From an uncultured Flavobacteriaceae bacterium (GTDB lineage: Bacteria; Bacteroidota; Bacteroidia; Flavobacteriales; Flavobacteriaceae): a DNA stretch of 64,000 nucleotides. The notes below the pieces were generated by a model that searched no databases, was not told the DNA's origin, and was given only the letters and a program-made list of their open reading frames with translations. The stretch spans positions 62,001 through 126,000 of the forward strand of contig CANLUH010000009.1 in NCBI GenBank assembly GCA_947494205.1. Direction: 5' to 3'. The position numbers were made by a program, and so were the translations under genes. Positions within the stretch are counted from its first letter, which is position 1; the number at the start of each line of letters is the position of its first letter. Shown in pieces: positions 18,186-28,898 of the stretch.

Positions 18186-19652
18186 ATGGGAAAGACCACA
18201 GGATTTTTAGAATATAAACGTCAAAATGAAACTTTTGAAACCCCTAAACAACGTATTAAGAACTATACAGAATTCACCATTCCGTTAAAAGAATCGGAAC
18301 TACAAGAACAAGGGGCACGTTGTATGGATTGTGGTATTCCATTTTGCCAAAGCGGTTGCCCTTTAGGGAACTTTATCCCCGATTTTAACGATAAGGTTTA
18401 CAAAGGTAAATGGAAAGAAGCTGTAGCCATTTTACATAGAACAAATAATTTCCCAGAATTTACTGGTCGTCTCTGCCCTGCGCCTTGTGAAGAAGCTTGC
18501 GTATTAGGGATTAACGAAGATCCCGTAACTATTGAAAATATTGAAAAAAACATTGTTGAAACTGCTTTTTCCGAAGGTTGGATTACACCACAACCTCCAG
18601 AAAACAGAACAGATAAAACGGTTGCCATTATTGGTTCTGGACCTGCTGGATTAGCAGCTGCACAACAATTGAACAGAGCAGGACATACAGTCGTTGTTTT
18701 TGAACGCGATAACAAAGTAGGTGGTTTATTACGTTATGGGATTCCAGATTTTAAAATGGAAAAGCATATTATAGATCGCCGTGTTAAAATACTAGAAGCA
18801 GAAGGCATTACGTTTAAAACCAATGTACATGTTGGAAAAACGATAGAGGTGGATACATTAAAAAGCAATTTTGATGCAGTCGTGCTATGTGGAGGTGCTA
18901 CCGTAAAACGTAGCATCCCAATTCCTGGAGCAGATTTAAAAGGCGTTACACAGGCTATGGATTTTTTAAAATTAAATAATCAATATGTTGATGGTTTAGT
19001 CGATTCAAAAACTATTATTTCTGCAAAAAACAAAAAGGTTATTGTTATTGGAGGCGGAGATACTGGGAGCGATTGCATTGGGACTTCTAATCGTCATGGC
19101 GCTACATCGGTTGTAAATTTTGAAATTTTAAATAAACCAACAGAAGGACGTCCTGCACATCAACCCTGGCCGTATTGGCCTATGAAACTAAAAACAACCT
19201 CATCACATCAAGAAGGTGTTACTCGTTTTTTTAGTATTTCGACCAAAGCTTTTATTGGCGATAAAAACGGGCATTTAAAGGCATTGCAAACGGTTGAAGT
19301 AGAATGGTTTTTTAAAGACGGAGAGCGTCCGCAATTAAAAGAAATTGAAGGTTCTGAAAAAGAATGGGAATGCGATTTAGCGTTATTAGCGCTTGGTTTT
19401 ACAGGTGCAGAACCAACCCTAGCTGAACAATTTGGATTAGATATGGATTTTAGAACCAATATTAAAGCGTCTACTAAAGATTATGCGACTAACGTCTCTG
19501 GTATTTTTACGGCTGGCGATATGCGTCGCGGGCAGTCTTTAATTGTTTGGGCTATTTCCGAAGGCAGACAAGCTGCGCATTACGTAGATAGGTATTTAAT
19601 GGGAAGTTCTCACTTACCTTTAAAGGATGATTTTGATTTGCCTAGGGTGTAA
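18186..19652 (+). CDS. gltD: glutamate synthase small subunit (GOGAT beta)
   Basis: 488-aa flavoprotein that passes electrons from NAD(P)H to GltB. The N-terminal Cys-rich region (RCMDCGIPFCQSGCPLGN, then GRLCPAPCEEACVLG) binds two [4Fe-4S] clusters. An FAD Rossmann motif GSGPAGLAAAQQLNRAG lies near residue 155 and an NAD(P) motif VIGGGDTGSDCIGTS near 287. The C-terminal TAGDMRRGQSLIVWAISEGR closes the FAD domain. It is translationally close to gltB (3-nt gap) and followed by a strong bidirectional terminator. Confidence 0.96.
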   Translation: MGKTTGFLEYKRQNETFETPKQRIKNYTEFTIPLKESELQEQGARCMDCGIPFCQSGCPLGNFIPDFNDKVYKGKWKEAVAILHRTNNFPEFTGRLCPAPCEEACVLGINEDPVTIENIEKNIVETAFSEGWITPQPPENRTDKTVAIIGSGPAGLAAAQQLNRAGHTVVVFERDNKVGGLLRYGIPDFKMEKHIIDRRVKILEAEGITFKTNVHVGKTIEVDTLKSNFDAVVLCGGATVKRSIPIPGADLKGVTQAMDFLKLNNQYVDGLVDSKTIISAKNKKVIVIGGGDTGSDCIGTSNRHGATSVVNFEILNKPTEGRPAHQPWPYWPMKLKTTSSHQEGVTRFFSISTKAFIGDKNGHLKALQTVEVEWFFKDGERPQLKEIEGSEKEWECDLALLALGFTGAEPTLAEQFGLDMDFRTNIKASTKDYATNVSGIFTAGDMRRGQSLIVWAISEGRQAAHYVDRYLMGSSHLPLKDDFDLPRV

Positions 19653-19659
19653 AAAAAAG

Positions 19660-19688
19660 GTAGCTCTTAATAATTTATTAAGAGCTAC
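19660..19688. terminator. bidirectional terminator between gltD and proC
   Basis: GTAGCTCTTAATAA (19660-19673) and TTATTAAGAGCTAC (19675-19688) are perfectly complementary. Eight A precede the stem and a T-rich stretch follows, so it can stop both gltBD and proC transcripts. Confidence 0.85.
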
Positions 19689-19715
19689 TTTCTACACTAT
19701 TTTTTCAGAAATATC

Positions 19716-20513
19716 CTAAGTTCTTTCCTTTATCCCATTTATCTTTTCAAAAGACGCTATCATCCCTCGAATTAAAGAGGAACTTAAACCTTGGTGCTCC
19801 ATTTCGTTTAAACCTTCTATGGTACAACCTCTAGGTGTTGTTACTTTATCTATTTCTTGTTCTGGATGGTTTTCTGTATGTATTAATAAACTTGCAGCGC
19901 CTTCGCAAGTATGCATTGCTAATTCTTGTGCTTCTTTAGCATCGAATCCTAATTGTATCGCCGCTTGTGTAGTTGCGCGAATTAAACGCATCCAATACGC
20001 AATTCCACTAGCACAAACTACTGTTGCTGCTTGCATTTGGCGTTCTGGTATTACGATTGTTCTTCCTAAGGTGTCAAATATTTTACGTGCGGTATTTAAT
20101 TTTAATTGTGCTTTTTGATTGCTACTTATGCACGTCATAGATTTACCAACTGCAATTGCTGTATTTGGCATGGCTCTAATAACTGAATGCTTTTCTCCAA
20201 TAATTGCCTCTATTTTTTCTATAGAAAACCCTGTTATTGTAGAAATCACATTATGCTTTGGTGTAATATATTGTTTGTTTTTACGAAGTACAGCTTCTAA
20301 ATGATTGGGCTGCACGGCAAATATTAAAATATCTGAATTTTCTATTGCCACACTATTATCTGAAGTAATGACTACCATTTTATTGGCGCTCAATCCTTCT
20401 AATCCGTTAATATGTCTTTTAGTTAAATATAAAGAGGTTACTGCTTTATTATTTAATAATCCTTTTGCTATAGATAACCCTAAGTTACCTACTCCTATTA
20501 TTGCTATTTTCAT
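19716..20513 (-). CDS. proC: pyrroline-5-carboxylate reductase
   Basis: Last step of proline synthesis, NAD(P)H-dependent. The 265 aa are typical. The N-terminal Rossmann motif is AIIGVGNLGLSIAKGLL, followed by FAVQPNHLEAVL, and the C-terminal helical domain contains GCTIEGLNEMEHQGLSSSLIRG, the proC signature region (usually TSPGGTT-like; here TTPRGCT). It lies 264 nt downstream of ilvA on the same strand, with three palindromic repeats in the gap, so co-transcription with the ilv operon is possible but unproven. Confidence 0.9.
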   Translation of the reverse strand: MKIAIIGVGNLGLSIAKGLLNNKAVTSLYLTKRHINGLEGLSANKMVVITSDNSVAIENSDILIFAVQPNHLEAVLRKNKQYITPKHNVISTITGFSIEKIEAIIGEKHSVIRAMPNTAIAVGKSMTCISSNQKAQLKLNTARKIFDTLGRTIVIPERQMQAATVVCASGIAYWMRLIRATTQAAIQLGFDAKEAQELAMHTCEGAASLLIHTENHPEQEIDKVTTPRGCTIEGLNEMEHQGLSSSLIRGMIASFEKINGIKERT

Positions 20514-20531
20514 AAAAAAACAAGTTTTTTT

Positions 20532-20552
20532 ATTCCCTCGAAGGAGGGAATC
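20532..20552. repeat. REP-like palindrome upstream of proC
   Basis: ATTCCCTC (20532-20539), loop GAAG, GAGGGAAT (20544-20551). It is the exact reverse complement of the copy in the leuB leader (7502-7522). Confidence 0.75.
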
Positions 20553-20720
20553 TTTTAATTCAATGCGTAAAAATAAAGAACTTATTGGATTTTGAACTGG
20601 TTCAATTATGATATTTATTTTTATAACAAATTATTTATTTGAACTGTTATTGATACTTGGATTTCGACTGCGCTCAATCTGACATTTTAAGTCTTAATTA
20701 GAGATTTGTTCTCTCTTGTG

Positions 20721-20774
20721 GATTCTTGCCTACGCAGGAATGACAATGAGATTCCCGTTTTCACGGGAATGACA
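20721..20774. repeat. two tandem REP-like palindromes between ilvA and proC
   Basis: Copy one at 20721-20745 (GATTCTTGCC ... GCAGGAATGACA) and copy two at 20750-20774 (GATTCCCG ... CGGGAATGACA) share the ATTCC/GGAATGACA ends. A GC-rich half-element TTCGACTGCGCTCAATCTGA lies just before at about 20663-20682, a degenerate half of the leuC-leuD palindrome. Confidence 0.7.
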
Positions 20775-20777
20775 AAT

Positions 20778-22040
20778 CTATACTAAGAATTGAAACAAAT
20801 CAGGTTTATTATTTAGATAATCGCCGTAAAAATCATGTAGTTTCATCTTAGTGATTAAGGGCTCTAAATCTGTTGGCGACTTTAATTCTAATCCTACTAC
20901 TGCCGATCCATTTTCTCTATTATTTTTCTTAGTATATTCAAAATGCGTAATATCGTCTGTAGGACCTAAAATATCGGCTACAAATTCTTTTAATGCGCCT
21001 GCGCGTTGCGGGAATTTTATAATGAAATAGTGTTTTAAATTAGCATGCAACAAGGCGCGCTCTTTTATTTCTGCTGTTCTAGTAATATCATTATTACTTC
21101 CGCTAACAATACAGACTACGTTTTTGCCTTTTAATGCTTCTTTATACAAACTTAATGCAGCGATACTTAATGCGCCTGCTGGCTCAACAACTATAGCATC
21201 TTTATTGTATAATTCTAAAATAGTTTGACATACTTTACCTTCCGGAACTGTAACCATAGCTTCTAAATTCTGTTTACAGATTTCAAAATTTAAATCACCG
21301 ACACGTTGTACTGCTGCTCCATCTACAAATTTTTCTATATATTTTAATGTGGTATTTCTATTGTTTCTAATAGACGTAGACATCGATGGCGCGCCTTCTG
21401 GCTCAACACCTATAATTTTAGTATTTGGCGATAATTGTTTGAATACTTCAGACAGTCCTGAGGATAATCCGCCACCGCCAACAGGAACGAATACATAATG
21501 TATTGGATGTTGTGCTTGATCTATAATTTCTAAGCCAACTGTTGCTTGCCCTTCTATTACTTTTTCATCATTAAACGGATGAATAAACGTTTTATTTAAA
21601 TGCTCGCATTCTAAAATAGCTTCATGATAGGCATCATCAAAGGTGTCTCCTTTTAAAACAATAGTTATATAATTTTCTCCAAACATTTTTACTTGCTCCA
21701 CTTTTTGTTTAGGTGTTGGAGCAGGCATGTATATTGTTCCTTTTATTTTTAAGAGTTTACAGGATAATGCTACTCCTTGCGCATGGTTTCCAGCGCTAGC
21801 ACATACAATTCCATTCTCGATTGCTGTTGCAGATAATGACGCCATTTTATTGTAAGCGCCTCTAATTTTATACGATCGTACTTGTTGCAAATCTTCACGC
21901 TTAAACAACACATTACAGTCTAATTGTTTAGAGTATTGAAGATTCTCCATTAAGGGTGTTACTGAGGCCACTCCTTTTAAAGTATTAGCAGCTGTTTCTA
22001 CAGCTTGTAATGTGGGTTTGTATAGTGTTTTAACTTGCAT
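20778..22040 (-). CDS. ilvA: threonine ammonia-lyase (threonine deaminase)
   Basis: Makes 2-ketobutyrate, the first step of isoleucine synthesis. 420 aa: a fold-type II PLP domain with K58 in VRSYKIRGAYNKM and the phosphate-binding loop VPVGGGGLSSGLSEV, then a single ACT-like regulatory domain (about 330-420; KHYFIIKFPQRAGALKEFV). Escherichia coli IlvA has two ACT-like domains and is about 510 aa; this is the shorter one-ACT form common in Bacteroidota. It is the distal ilv gene, 194 nt after ilvC. Confidence 0.93.
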   Translation of the reverse strand: MQVKTLYKPTLQAVETAANTLKGVASVTPLMENLQYSKQLDCNVLFKREDLQQVRSYKIRGAYNKMASLSATAIENGIVCASAGNHAQGVALSCKLLKIKGTIYMPAPTPKQKVEQVKMFGENYITIVLKGDTFDDAYHEAILECEHLNKTFIHPFNDEKVIEGQATVGLEIIDQAQHPIHYVFVPVGGGGLSSGLSEVFKQLSPNTKIIGVEPEGAPSMSTSIRNNRNTTLKYIEKFVDGAAVQRVGDLNFEICKQNLEAMVTVPEGKVCQTILELYNKDAIVVEPAGALSIAALSLYKEALKGKNVVCIVSGSNNDITRTAEIKERALLHANLKHYFIIKFPQRAGALKEFVADILGPTDDITHFEYTKKNNRENGSAVVGLELKSPTDLEPLITKMKLHDFYGDYLNNKPDLFQFLV

Positions 22041-22044
22041 ATTA

Positions 22045-22064
22045 ATTCCTGCTTTCGCAGGAAT
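22045..22064. repeat. REP-like palindrome between ilvC and ilvA
   Basis: ATTCCTGC (22045-22052), loop TTTC, GCAGGAAT (22057-22064). It belongs to the same family as the copies at 7503, 20532, 20721 and 26134. The rest of the 194-nt ilvC-ilvA gap holds nothing recognisable. Confidence 0.7.
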
Positions 22065-22234
22065 CTTATTTTAATATCCTGCTTGATTATTATTTCACTT
22101 ATTAATCAGTAATGTAAACTCTATTTTTATTCTCGATACAATTTTTCGTTTACCCTATCCTGAGTATAGCCGACGTATCAAAATCATTCAAATTGACGGC
22201 TTTTATATCTATCAGCTTTTAAATTTATAAAAGA

Positions 22235-23740
22235 TTAAGCTAATACTTGCTTAGTTTCAGGCTTTACTTCTGTTTTTATAATTTTCATTGCAGTCATAGC
22301 TGTTCTAAGCGTTTTCCCTATAGCTTCAATGGGATGATTCCTAATAGCATCGTTTACTGCTATTAACTCTAAATTATCTACAGCGTTACTCTTTGAAAAT
22401 GGTTTTCCTATAACATCTGTTGAGACCGTTTTCATAAAATCTACTAGTAATGGTTTACAGGCATGATCAAACAAATAACAACCGTATTCCGCTGTATCCG
22501 AAATCACTCTATTCATTTCAAATAGTTTTTTTCTTGCTATAGTGTTTGCTATTAATGGCAACTCGTGTAAGGACTCATAGTAAGCAGAATCTTCTATGAT
22601 TCCTGCACTTACCATAGTTTCGAAAGCTAACTCTACTCCCGATTTAACAAAAGCAACTAATAATACACCATTATCAAAATACTCTTGTTCTGAAATATGT
22701 TCTGGTGTTAATGCCGTTTTTTCGAATGCTGTTTCGCCTGTTTCTGCTCTCCATTTTAATAGGTTTTCATCATCGTTTGCCCAATCTTCCATCATGGTTT
22801 TAGAGAAATGTCCCGAAATAATATCGTCCATGTGTTTTTCAAACAATGGTCTCATAATCTCTTTTAATGCTTCAGACAATTGATAGGCTTTTACTTTTGC
22901 TGGATTAGACAACCGATCCATCATGTTAGTAATACCGCCATGTTTTAATGCTTCGGTTATGGTTTCCCATCCAAACTGAATTAATTTCACAGCATAACCT
23001 GCTTCTATGCCTTCGGCTACCATTTTATCGAAAGATAAGATTGCACCAGTTTGCAATAATCCGCATAAAATGGTTTGCTCTCCCATTAAATCGCTTTTAA
23101 CCTCAGCTACAAAAGAAGACTCTAACACCCCAGCTTTATGTCCGCCAGTAGCAACAGCATAAGCTTTTGCCTGTGCCCAACCTTTGCTTTCTGGGTCATT
23201 TTCTGGATGTACTGCTATTAATGTTGGCACTCCAAAACCACGCTTATATTCTTCTCTAACTTCTGTTCCTGGGCATTTTGGCGCGACCATGATTACCGTA
23301 ATATCTTCACGTATCTGCGTGCCTTCTTCTACAATATTAAACCCATGCGAATAGCTTAGTGTTGCGCCTTTTTTCATTAAAGGCATTACCGTATTCACCA
23401 CATTAGTATGTTGCTTGTCTGGCGTTAGATTTAATACTAAATCGGCATTCGGAATTAGATTTTCGTATGTGTCTACATTAAAATCATTTTCCGTAGCATT
23501 TTTATACGACTGTCTTTTTTCTGCTATTGCTGCGGCTCTTAAAGCGTAAGATATATCTAATCCAGAATCACGCATGTTTAAACCTTGATTTAAACCTTGT
23601 GCGCCACAACCTACTATTACTATTTTTTTATTTTTTAATGCGTTTACACCGTCTTCAAACTCTGACGCTTCCATAAAACGGCATTTTCCTAATTGTTCTA
23701 ATTGGTGTCTTAACGGTAATGTATTAAAATAATTTGCCAT
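22235..23740 (-). CDS. ilvC: ketol-acid reductoisomerase (class II)
   Basis: Second common step of Ile/Val synthesis: alkyl migration and NADPH reduction. The 501 aa make it the long class II form with duplicated knotted domain. The Rossmann motif [19 protein letters not shown] is at about 38-56, followed by [16 protein letters not shown] where Arg residues select NADPH. The metal-site helix region [15 protein letters not shown] is at about 218-232. It lies 18 nt after ilvN in the operon. Confidence 0.95.
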   Translation of the reverse strand: MANYFNTLPLRHQLEQLGKCRFMEASEFEDGVNALKNKKIVIVGCGAQGLNQGLNMRDSGLDISYALRAAAIAEKRQSYKNATENDFNVDTYENLIPNADLVLNLTPDKQHTNVVNTVMPLMKKGATLSYSHGFNIVEEGTQIREDITVIMVAPKCPGTEVREEYKRGFGVPTLIAVHPENDPESKGWAQAKAYAVATGGHKAGVLESSFVAEVKSDLMGEQTILCGLLQTGAILSFDKMVAEGIEAGYAVKLIQFGWETITEALKHGGITNMMDRLSNPAKVKAYQLSEALKEIMRPLFEKHMDDIISGHFSKTMMEDWANDDENLLKWRAETGETAFEKTALTPEHISEQEYFDNGVLLVAFVKSGVELAFETMVSAGIIEDSAYYESLHELPLIANTIARKKLFEMNRVISDTAEYGCYLFDHACKPLLVDFMKTVSTDVIGKPFSKSNAVDNLELIAVNDAIRNHPIEAIGKTLRTAMTAMKIIKTEVKPETKQVLA

Positions 23741-23758
23741 GTTTTCTTTGTGTTTTAA

Positions 23759-24286
23759 TTAAGCATTAAATGCTTTTAATAGTTGTGATATTTCCATTGG
23801 TTGTTTGGTCACTGCAATACGCCCAGCACGGACAAATTGCATGATTCCGAAAGGTTGTAATTCTCTGTGTAATAATTCTATTTCGTTTTTCATTCCTGAT
23901 TTTTCAATGACGAAAAAGGCTTTGTTTACGGTTACTATTCTAGAGTTGCTTTCTTTAATTATATTCTGAATTTTTCGTTCTTCGAATAATAAATCGGATT
24001 TAATTTTAAACAAACAGGATTCTTGATAAATTGTTTCTTCATCGGTATGATAATAGGCTTTTATAACCTCAACTTGCTTTTCAATTTGCCCGATTATTTT
24101 TTTCATTTGTTCTTCAGACAATTTAACGACTATGGTCCATCTTGAAACACCTTCAATTTCCGAAACTGAAGAATTAATACTTTCGATATTGATGTGCCTT
24201 CGTTGAAAAATTGCTGATATACGGTTTAATAAACCGATATTGTTTTCGGTGTATATGGATATGGTGTATAATATATGTTCACTCAT
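23759..24286 (-). CDS. ilvN: acetolactate synthase regulatory small subunit
   Basis: 175 aa. The N-terminal ACT domain (YTISIYTENNIGLLNRISAIFQRRHINIESI, about 6-36) binds valine for feedback; the C-terminal part (about 85-175) activates the catalytic subunit. The length equals the usual IlvH/IlvN size. It sits 16 nt after ilvB and 18 nt before ilvC, so the holoenzyme subunits are translated together. Confidence 0.93.
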   Translation of the reverse strand: MSEHILYTISIYTENNIGLLNRISAIFQRRHINIESINSSVSEIEGVSRWTIVVKLSEEQMKKIIGQIEKQVEVIKAYYHTDEETIYQESCLFKIKSDLLFEERKIQNIIKESNSRIVTVNKAFFVIEKSGMKNEIELLHRELQPFGIMQFVRAGRIAVTKQPMEISQLLKAFNA

Positions 24287-24302
24287 AACTTTGCTTTAAA
24301 TT

Positions 24303-26036
24303 TTAACTTAAACGGATATCCGAAACTGATGCACCAGTTGGAATCATCGGGAATACATTATCTTCTTTTTCTACTGCTACTTCTAAAAAATAGGCATCTT
24401 TACAAGCCATCATGTCTTTAACTGCTTCTTTTAAATCGCCTCGTTTTGTAACCTTCTGCGCTTCTATTGAGTAGCCTTTTGCTATGGCTACAAAATCAGG
24501 GTTTTGAATTTCGGTTGAGGCATAACGCTTATCGAAAAACAGTTGTTGCCACTGGCGTACCATTCCTAAAAACTCATTATTAAGCACTACAATTTTAACG
24601 GGCACTTTGGTTTGAAAAATAGTCCCTAACTCTTGAATCGTCATTTGATAACCTCCATCTCCAATAATGGCTACCACATCGCGTTCTGGCGCGCCCATTT
24701 TCGCTCCTATTGCTGCTGGCAATGCAAATCCCATAGTTCCTAATCCGCCTGAAGTAATATTACTTTTTGTTTTATTAAATTCTGCATAACGGCAAGCAAC
24801 CATTTGGTGTTGTCCTACATCACTTACGATAGCGGCATTTCCTTTACTTTGTATATTTATTTCTTTTAATACTTCACCCATTGTTAACCCTTCTTTTGTT
24901 GGGTGTAAATCGTGTTGTATTACTTTTTCGTATTCTACTGCATATAAGTCTTTAAATTTTTGATGCCAATTGGTATGTGTGTTTTCTTTCAATAATGGCA
25001 ATAGTTCAGCTAATGTTGTTTTTGAGTTTCCAAGAACTGCTACTTCAGTCTTTACATTTTTATCTACTTCTGCTGGGTCTATTTCAAAATGAACAATTTT
25101 CGCTTGCTTTGCATAACGACTTAAATCTCCTGTTACACGATCATCGAAACGCATCCCAATTGCAATTAACACATCGCATTCGTTGGTTAATACATTTGGC
25201 GCGTAATTTCCATGCATACCTACCATACCAACATTTAAATCGTGTGTTGTTGGTAATGCGGATGCTCCTAAAATGGTCCATGCAGAGGGTAGTCCTGCTT
25301 TTTCTATTACCGCTTTAAACTCGGCTTCTGCTTCTCCTAAAACCACACCTTGTCCCCAAACTACTAATGGTTTTTTAGCATTATTTATTAATGCTGCCGC
25401 CGCTTGCAATGTTTCGGTATTTGTTTTGGGTGTTGGTGTATAACTTCTTATACCTTTACATTTTTTGTATTCAAAATCGAATGTTTCGAACTGTGCATCT
25501 TTAGTAATATCTATTAACACCGGTCCTGGCCTTCCACTTTTAGCTATATAAAAGGCTTTTGCAATTGCTTCTGGAATTTCTGATGCTTTGGTAACTTGTG
25601 TATTCCACTTTGTTACTGGTGTAGAAATCCCCACAATATCGGTTTCTTGAAAGGCATCTGTTCCTAATAAATGTGAACCGACTTGTCCTGTAATACAAAC
25701 CATTGGTGTAGAATCTATTTGCGCATCTGCTATTCCTGTAATTAGGTTTGTTGCTCCTGGTCCCGATGTTGCCATGGCGACTCCCACTTTACCCGAAATT
25801 CTTGCATAGCCTTGCGCCGAATGTGTAGCGCCTTGTTCATGGCGTGTTAATACATGCTGAATTTGATCTTGAAACTTGTATAATTCGTCGTAAACTGGCA
25901 TAATTGCCCCACCTGGATAACCATAAAGCACATCTACACCTTCTGCTATAAGGGAACGCACTACGGCTTCACTTCCTGAAATGTGTATTGTTTTTTTAGT
26001 GTCTTGCTCTTGAGGTTTTACTGCTTGTGTTTCCAT
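24303..26036 (-). CDS. ilvB: acetolactate synthase large catalytic subunit
   Basis: ThDP-, FAD- and Mg-dependent condensation of pyruvate with pyruvate or 2-ketobutyrate. The 577 aa have the N-terminal ThDP domain with catalytic E67 (RHEQGATHSAQGYAR), the middle FAD domain, and the C-terminal ThDP/Mg motif GDGGYQMTIQELGT then NNEFLGMVRQWQQ. The first 20 residues are a variable Gln/Lys-rich extension. The 129-nt gap before it from ilvD holds another palindromic repeat. Confidence 0.95.
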   Translation of the reverse strand: METQAVKPQEQDTKKTIHISGSEAVVRSLIAEGVDVLYGYPGGAIMPVYDELYKFQDQIQHVLTRHEQGATHSAQGYARISGKVGVAMATSGPGATNLITGIADAQIDSTPMVCITGQVGSHLLGTDAFQETDIVGISTPVTKWNTQVTKASEIPEAIAKAFYIAKSGRPGPVLIDITKDAQFETFDFEYKKCKGIRSYTPTPKTNTETLQAAAALINNAKKPLVVWGQGVVLGEAEAEFKAVIEKAGLPSAWTILGASALPTTHDLNVGMVGMHGNYAPNVLTNECDVLIAIGMRFDDRVTGDLSRYAKQAKIVHFEIDPAEVDKNVKTEVAVLGNSKTTLAELLPLLKENTHTNWHQKFKDLYAVEYEKVIQHDLHPTKEGLTMGEVLKEINIQSKGNAAIVSDVGQHQMVACRYAEFNKTKSNITSGGLGTMGFALPAAIGAKMGAPERDVVAIIGDGGYQMTIQELGTIFQTKVPVKIVVLNNEFLGMVRQWQQLFFDKRYASTEIQNPDFVAIAKGYSIEAQKVTKRGDLKEAVKDMMACKDAYFLEVAVEKEDNVFPMIPTGASVSDIRLS

Positions 26037-26133
26037 AGTTTTAATGGATTATAGAGATTAGAATATAGAGGTTAGACTTCTTACTCATGCTCTTGTTTTA
26101 TTTCTTTTTATTTTTCTTACTTCGCCTGTTGTA

Positions 26134-26158
26134 GATTCCCGTCTTAGCGGGAATGACA
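26134..26158. repeat. REP-like palindrome between ilvD and ilvB
   Basis: ATTCCCG (26135-26141) and CGGGAAT (26148-26154) followed by GACA. Same family as the other ATTCC/GGAATGACA palindromes of the window. Confidence 0.7.
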
Positions 26159-26165
26159 GTTACTT

Positions 26166-27842
26166 TTAGAACTCATCTGTTACGCATCCTTTACTTGCTG
26201 ACGATACTGTTTTTGCATATTTATAGAGTACGCCGCGTTTAAATTTTAGTTCTGGCATCTCCCAGAGTTGCCTTCGTTTTTGTAATTCTTCTTCCGGTAC
26301 TTCTAATGAGATACTGTTTGTTTCTGCATCTATGCTTATTATATCTCCATCTTTTACAAACGCTATTGTTCCACCCTCTTGTGCTTCTGGCGTAATATGT
26401 CCTACTACAAAACCATGGGTTCCTCCAGAGAATCTCCCGTCTGTTATTAAAGCCACATCTTTTCCTAAACCTGCTCCCATTATTGCCGCTGTTGGCTTTA
26501 ACATTTCTGGCATTCCTGGTCCGCCTTTTGGGCCTTCGTAACGTATTACTACGACGTCTCCTTTTTTTACTTTTCCATCCCTTATACCATCGTTTGCAGC
26601 ATATTCTCCTTCGAAAACTTTTGCTTTTCCACGAAAGTGTAATCCTTCTTTTCCTGTTATTTTTGCTACACTCCCTTCTTCGGCTAAATTGCCATACAAC
26701 ATTCTTAAATGTCCCGAAATTTTTATAGGTTCTTCTATAGATTTAATAACGTCTTGTCCTTGGGTTAAATCGCCTACTTCTAAAAGGTTTTCTGCTATTG
26801 TTTTTCCTGTTACGGTTAAGCAATCTCCATGTAATAGTCCTTTTTTTAACAGGTATTTTAATACTGCTGGAATGCCTCCTACTCTATGCACGTCTTCCAT
26901 TAAATATTTTCCACTGGGTTTTAAATCTGCTAGAAATGGCGTGTTATCACTTATATCTTGAAAATCTTTTAATGTAAAGTCAATATCTGCGGCTCTTGCT
27001 ATTGCTAAAAAGTGTAATACTGCGTTTGTAGAGCCTCCTAAAATAGTAACTAAGCGTACGGCGTTTTCTAAAGATTTTCTCGTAATAATATCACTTGGTT
27101 TGATATCTTTTTCTAATAGTACACGTATGGCTTCTCCTGCTTTTATTGATTCTTCTTTTTTGGCTTCGCTTAAGGCTGGATTGGAGGAATTAAATGGTAA
27201 TGCCATTCCTAAGGCTTCTATTGCAGATGCCATGGTATTTGCTGTATACATTCCGCCGCAGGCTCCTGCTCCCGGACACGCTTTTTCTACGATACTTTGG
27301 TATTCATTTTCCGTCATTGTTCCAGAAACCTTACTTCCCCATGCTTCGAATGCAGATACGACATCTAGTTTTTTTCCGTTATGGCATCCTGAATCTATGG
27401 TACCGCCATAGACTAAAATACTAGGACGGTTTAATCGAATCATTGCCATTAAGGCTCCAGGCATATTTTTATCGCATCCTACTACGGTTATTAAGCCGTC
27501 GTAACTCATGGCTTGTACTACAGTTTCCATAGAATCTGCAATAATATCTCTAGATGGTAATGAGTAGCGCATACCTGGTGTTCCCATAGAAATACCATCG
27601 CTAACACCAATGGTATTAAATATTAAACCTACTACGTCTTCGTTTTTTGTGCCCTGTTTAGTTAGTTTAGCTAAATCGTTTAAATGCATGTTACACGGAT
27701 TTCCTTCGTAACCTGTACTTGCTATCCCGACTATGGGTTTATAAAAGTCTTCTTTGGTTAATCCTATGGCATGCAACATGGCTTGTGCTGCTGGCTGTGT
27801 TGGGTCTTGCGTTACGGTTTTGCTGTATTTATTGAGTTCCAT
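26166..27842 (-). CDS. ilvD: dihydroxy-acid dehydratase
   Basis: Dehydrates dihydroxyvalerate and dihydroxymethylvalerate to the 2-keto acids. 558 aa. Three cysteines, C50 (GNPCN), C123 (GCDKNMPG) and C195 ([12 protein letters not shown]), are placed as in the Fe-S dehydratases of the [2Fe-2S] type. [15 protein letters not shown] near the C-terminus is the family signature. Its ATG overlaps the ilvE stop by one base (TAATG), a sign of translational coupling. Confidence 0.95.
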   Translation of the reverse strand: MELNKYSKTVTQDPTQPAAQAMLHAIGLTKEDFYKPIVGIASTGYEGNPCNMHLNDLAKLTKQGTKNEDVVGLIFNTIGVSDGISMGTPGMRYSLPSRDIIADSMETVVQAMSYDGLITVVGCDKNMPGALMAMIRLNRPSILVYGGTIDSGCHNGKKLDVVSAFEAWGSKVSGTMTENEYQSIVEKACPGAGACGGMYTANTMASAIEALGMALPFNSSNPALSEAKKEESIKAGEAIRVLLEKDIKPSDIITRKSLENAVRLVTILGGSTNAVLHFLAIARAADIDFTLKDFQDISDNTPFLADLKPSGKYLMEDVHRVGGIPAVLKYLLKKGLLHGDCLTVTGKTIAENLLEVGDLTQGQDVIKSIEEPIKISGHLRMLYGNLAEEGSVAKITGKEGLHFRGKAKVFEGEYAANDGIRDGKVKKGDVVVIRYEGPKGGPGMPEMLKPTAAIMGAGLGKDVALITDGRFSGGTHGFVVGHITPEAQEGGTIAFVKDGDIISIDAETNSISLEVPEEELQKRRQLWEMPELKFKRGVLYKYAKTVSSASKGCVTDEF

Positions 27843-28732
27843 TAACTTACGGTTTCTAAAGTATTAGCGGTTTGTGTTACTAGTTTTTGATAGTATAATG
27901 CGAACACATAACCTATAGTGTCTTCCCAAGGCTTTTTAAAATCGTGCCCATCTAACGATGCTATTGGCGCTATTTCTGCAGCTGTTCCTGTAAAGAATGC
28001 GCCATCTGCTCCGTATACATCTTCTGGTGTAAATTGTTTTTCTACTAGCGTGTAGTTTAATGCTTTTGCCATTTCGAAAACGGTTTGTCTAGTTATTCCA
28101 GAGAGAATATTTCCTAACGGACAGGTGTATAACACTCCATTTTTCTCATAGAAGAAATTGGCTCCCGGTCCTTCTGCTACAAATCCGTTGTTATCTAATA
28201 ATAAAGCTTCATCGAAGCCTTTTTGCTTGGCTTCTCTTGTTGCGAGTATAGAGTTTGTGTAATGTCCTACTACTTTTGCTTGTATATGTGTTGACTTTGG
28301 GTTGGGTCGCTGGTAGCTAGAGGTCATTACTCTTATTTTTGTATCGCCTAAGTACTTCCCCCAAGACCATGCGCATAGTAATAGATGTGAATCTTCCGCC
28401 GGCATTAAACTCATATGTTCGCCTTGGTATAGCAATGGACGTATGTACGCGTCTTCTAAATTATTTTTTTCCAAAAGCTCGTAGGTTAAAGCGGTTAATT
28501 GTTCTACTGTATAGCTACATGGTATATGCATTGCTTTTGCTGAATACAGGAAACGTTCGTAATGTTCTTTGACTTTAAATACTTGTGCGCCGTTTTCTGT
28601 TTTATATGCTCTTATACCTTCAAATACGCCATTTCCATAATGAAGGGTTTGCGCATATAGTCCTGTTGTTGCTTTTTCTGCTGGTATCCACTTACCATCT
28701 AGATATACTGTTGTGTCTTGATTATAATACAT
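27842..28732 (-). CDS. ilvE: branched-chain amino-acid aminotransferase
   Basis: Final transamination giving Ile, Val and Leu. The 296-aa fold-type IV PLP enzyme starts [21 protein letters not shown]. Marks include [14 protein letters not shown] (about 31-44), [16 protein letters not shown] with the PLP-binding Lys region, [21 protein letters not shown] and [11 protein letters not shown]. It is the first structural gene of the ilv operon and lies about 165 nt after the second of two leader terminators, so its expression depends on read-through of both. Confidence 0.94.
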   Translation of the reverse strand: MYYNQDTTVYLDGKWIPAEKATTGLYAQTLHYGNGVFEGIRAYKTENGAQVFKVKEHYERFLYSAKAMHIPCSYTVEQLTALTYELLEKNNLEDAYIRPLLYQGEHMSLMPAEDSHLLLCAWSWGKYLGDTKIRVMTSSYQRPNPKSTHIQAKVVGHYTNSILATREAKQKGFDEALLLDNNGFVAEGPGANFFYEKNGVLYTCPLGNILSGITRQTVFEMAKALNYTLVEKQFTPEDVYGADGAFFTGTAAEIAPIASLDGHDFKKPWEDTIGYVFALYYQKLVTQTANTLETVS

Positions 28733-28898
28733 TACGTTTTGGTTTCATTTTCAAAATTAATAGATGCTTTATTTTATTGCTGTGTAATATTCTTTGTTTT
28801 GGTTTAATTCAATTTGCTTTAAATATTTTTAACTTGTTGATAAACAATTGTTTGTGATTTTTATTTTACAATACCCACACTTTAATTTATGTCATAAA

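Noticed and set aside
24977-25318. 113-codon plus-strand frame rich in Leu and His
   Set aside because: Antisense to ilvB; the low-complexity Leu pattern is the usual reverse-strand image of Lys/Glu/Asn-rich coding DNA.
28741-28896. A third leader peptide or T-box between terminator 2 and ilvE
   Set aside because: No Ile/Val-rich short frame, no T-box consensus and no further terminator in this stretch.
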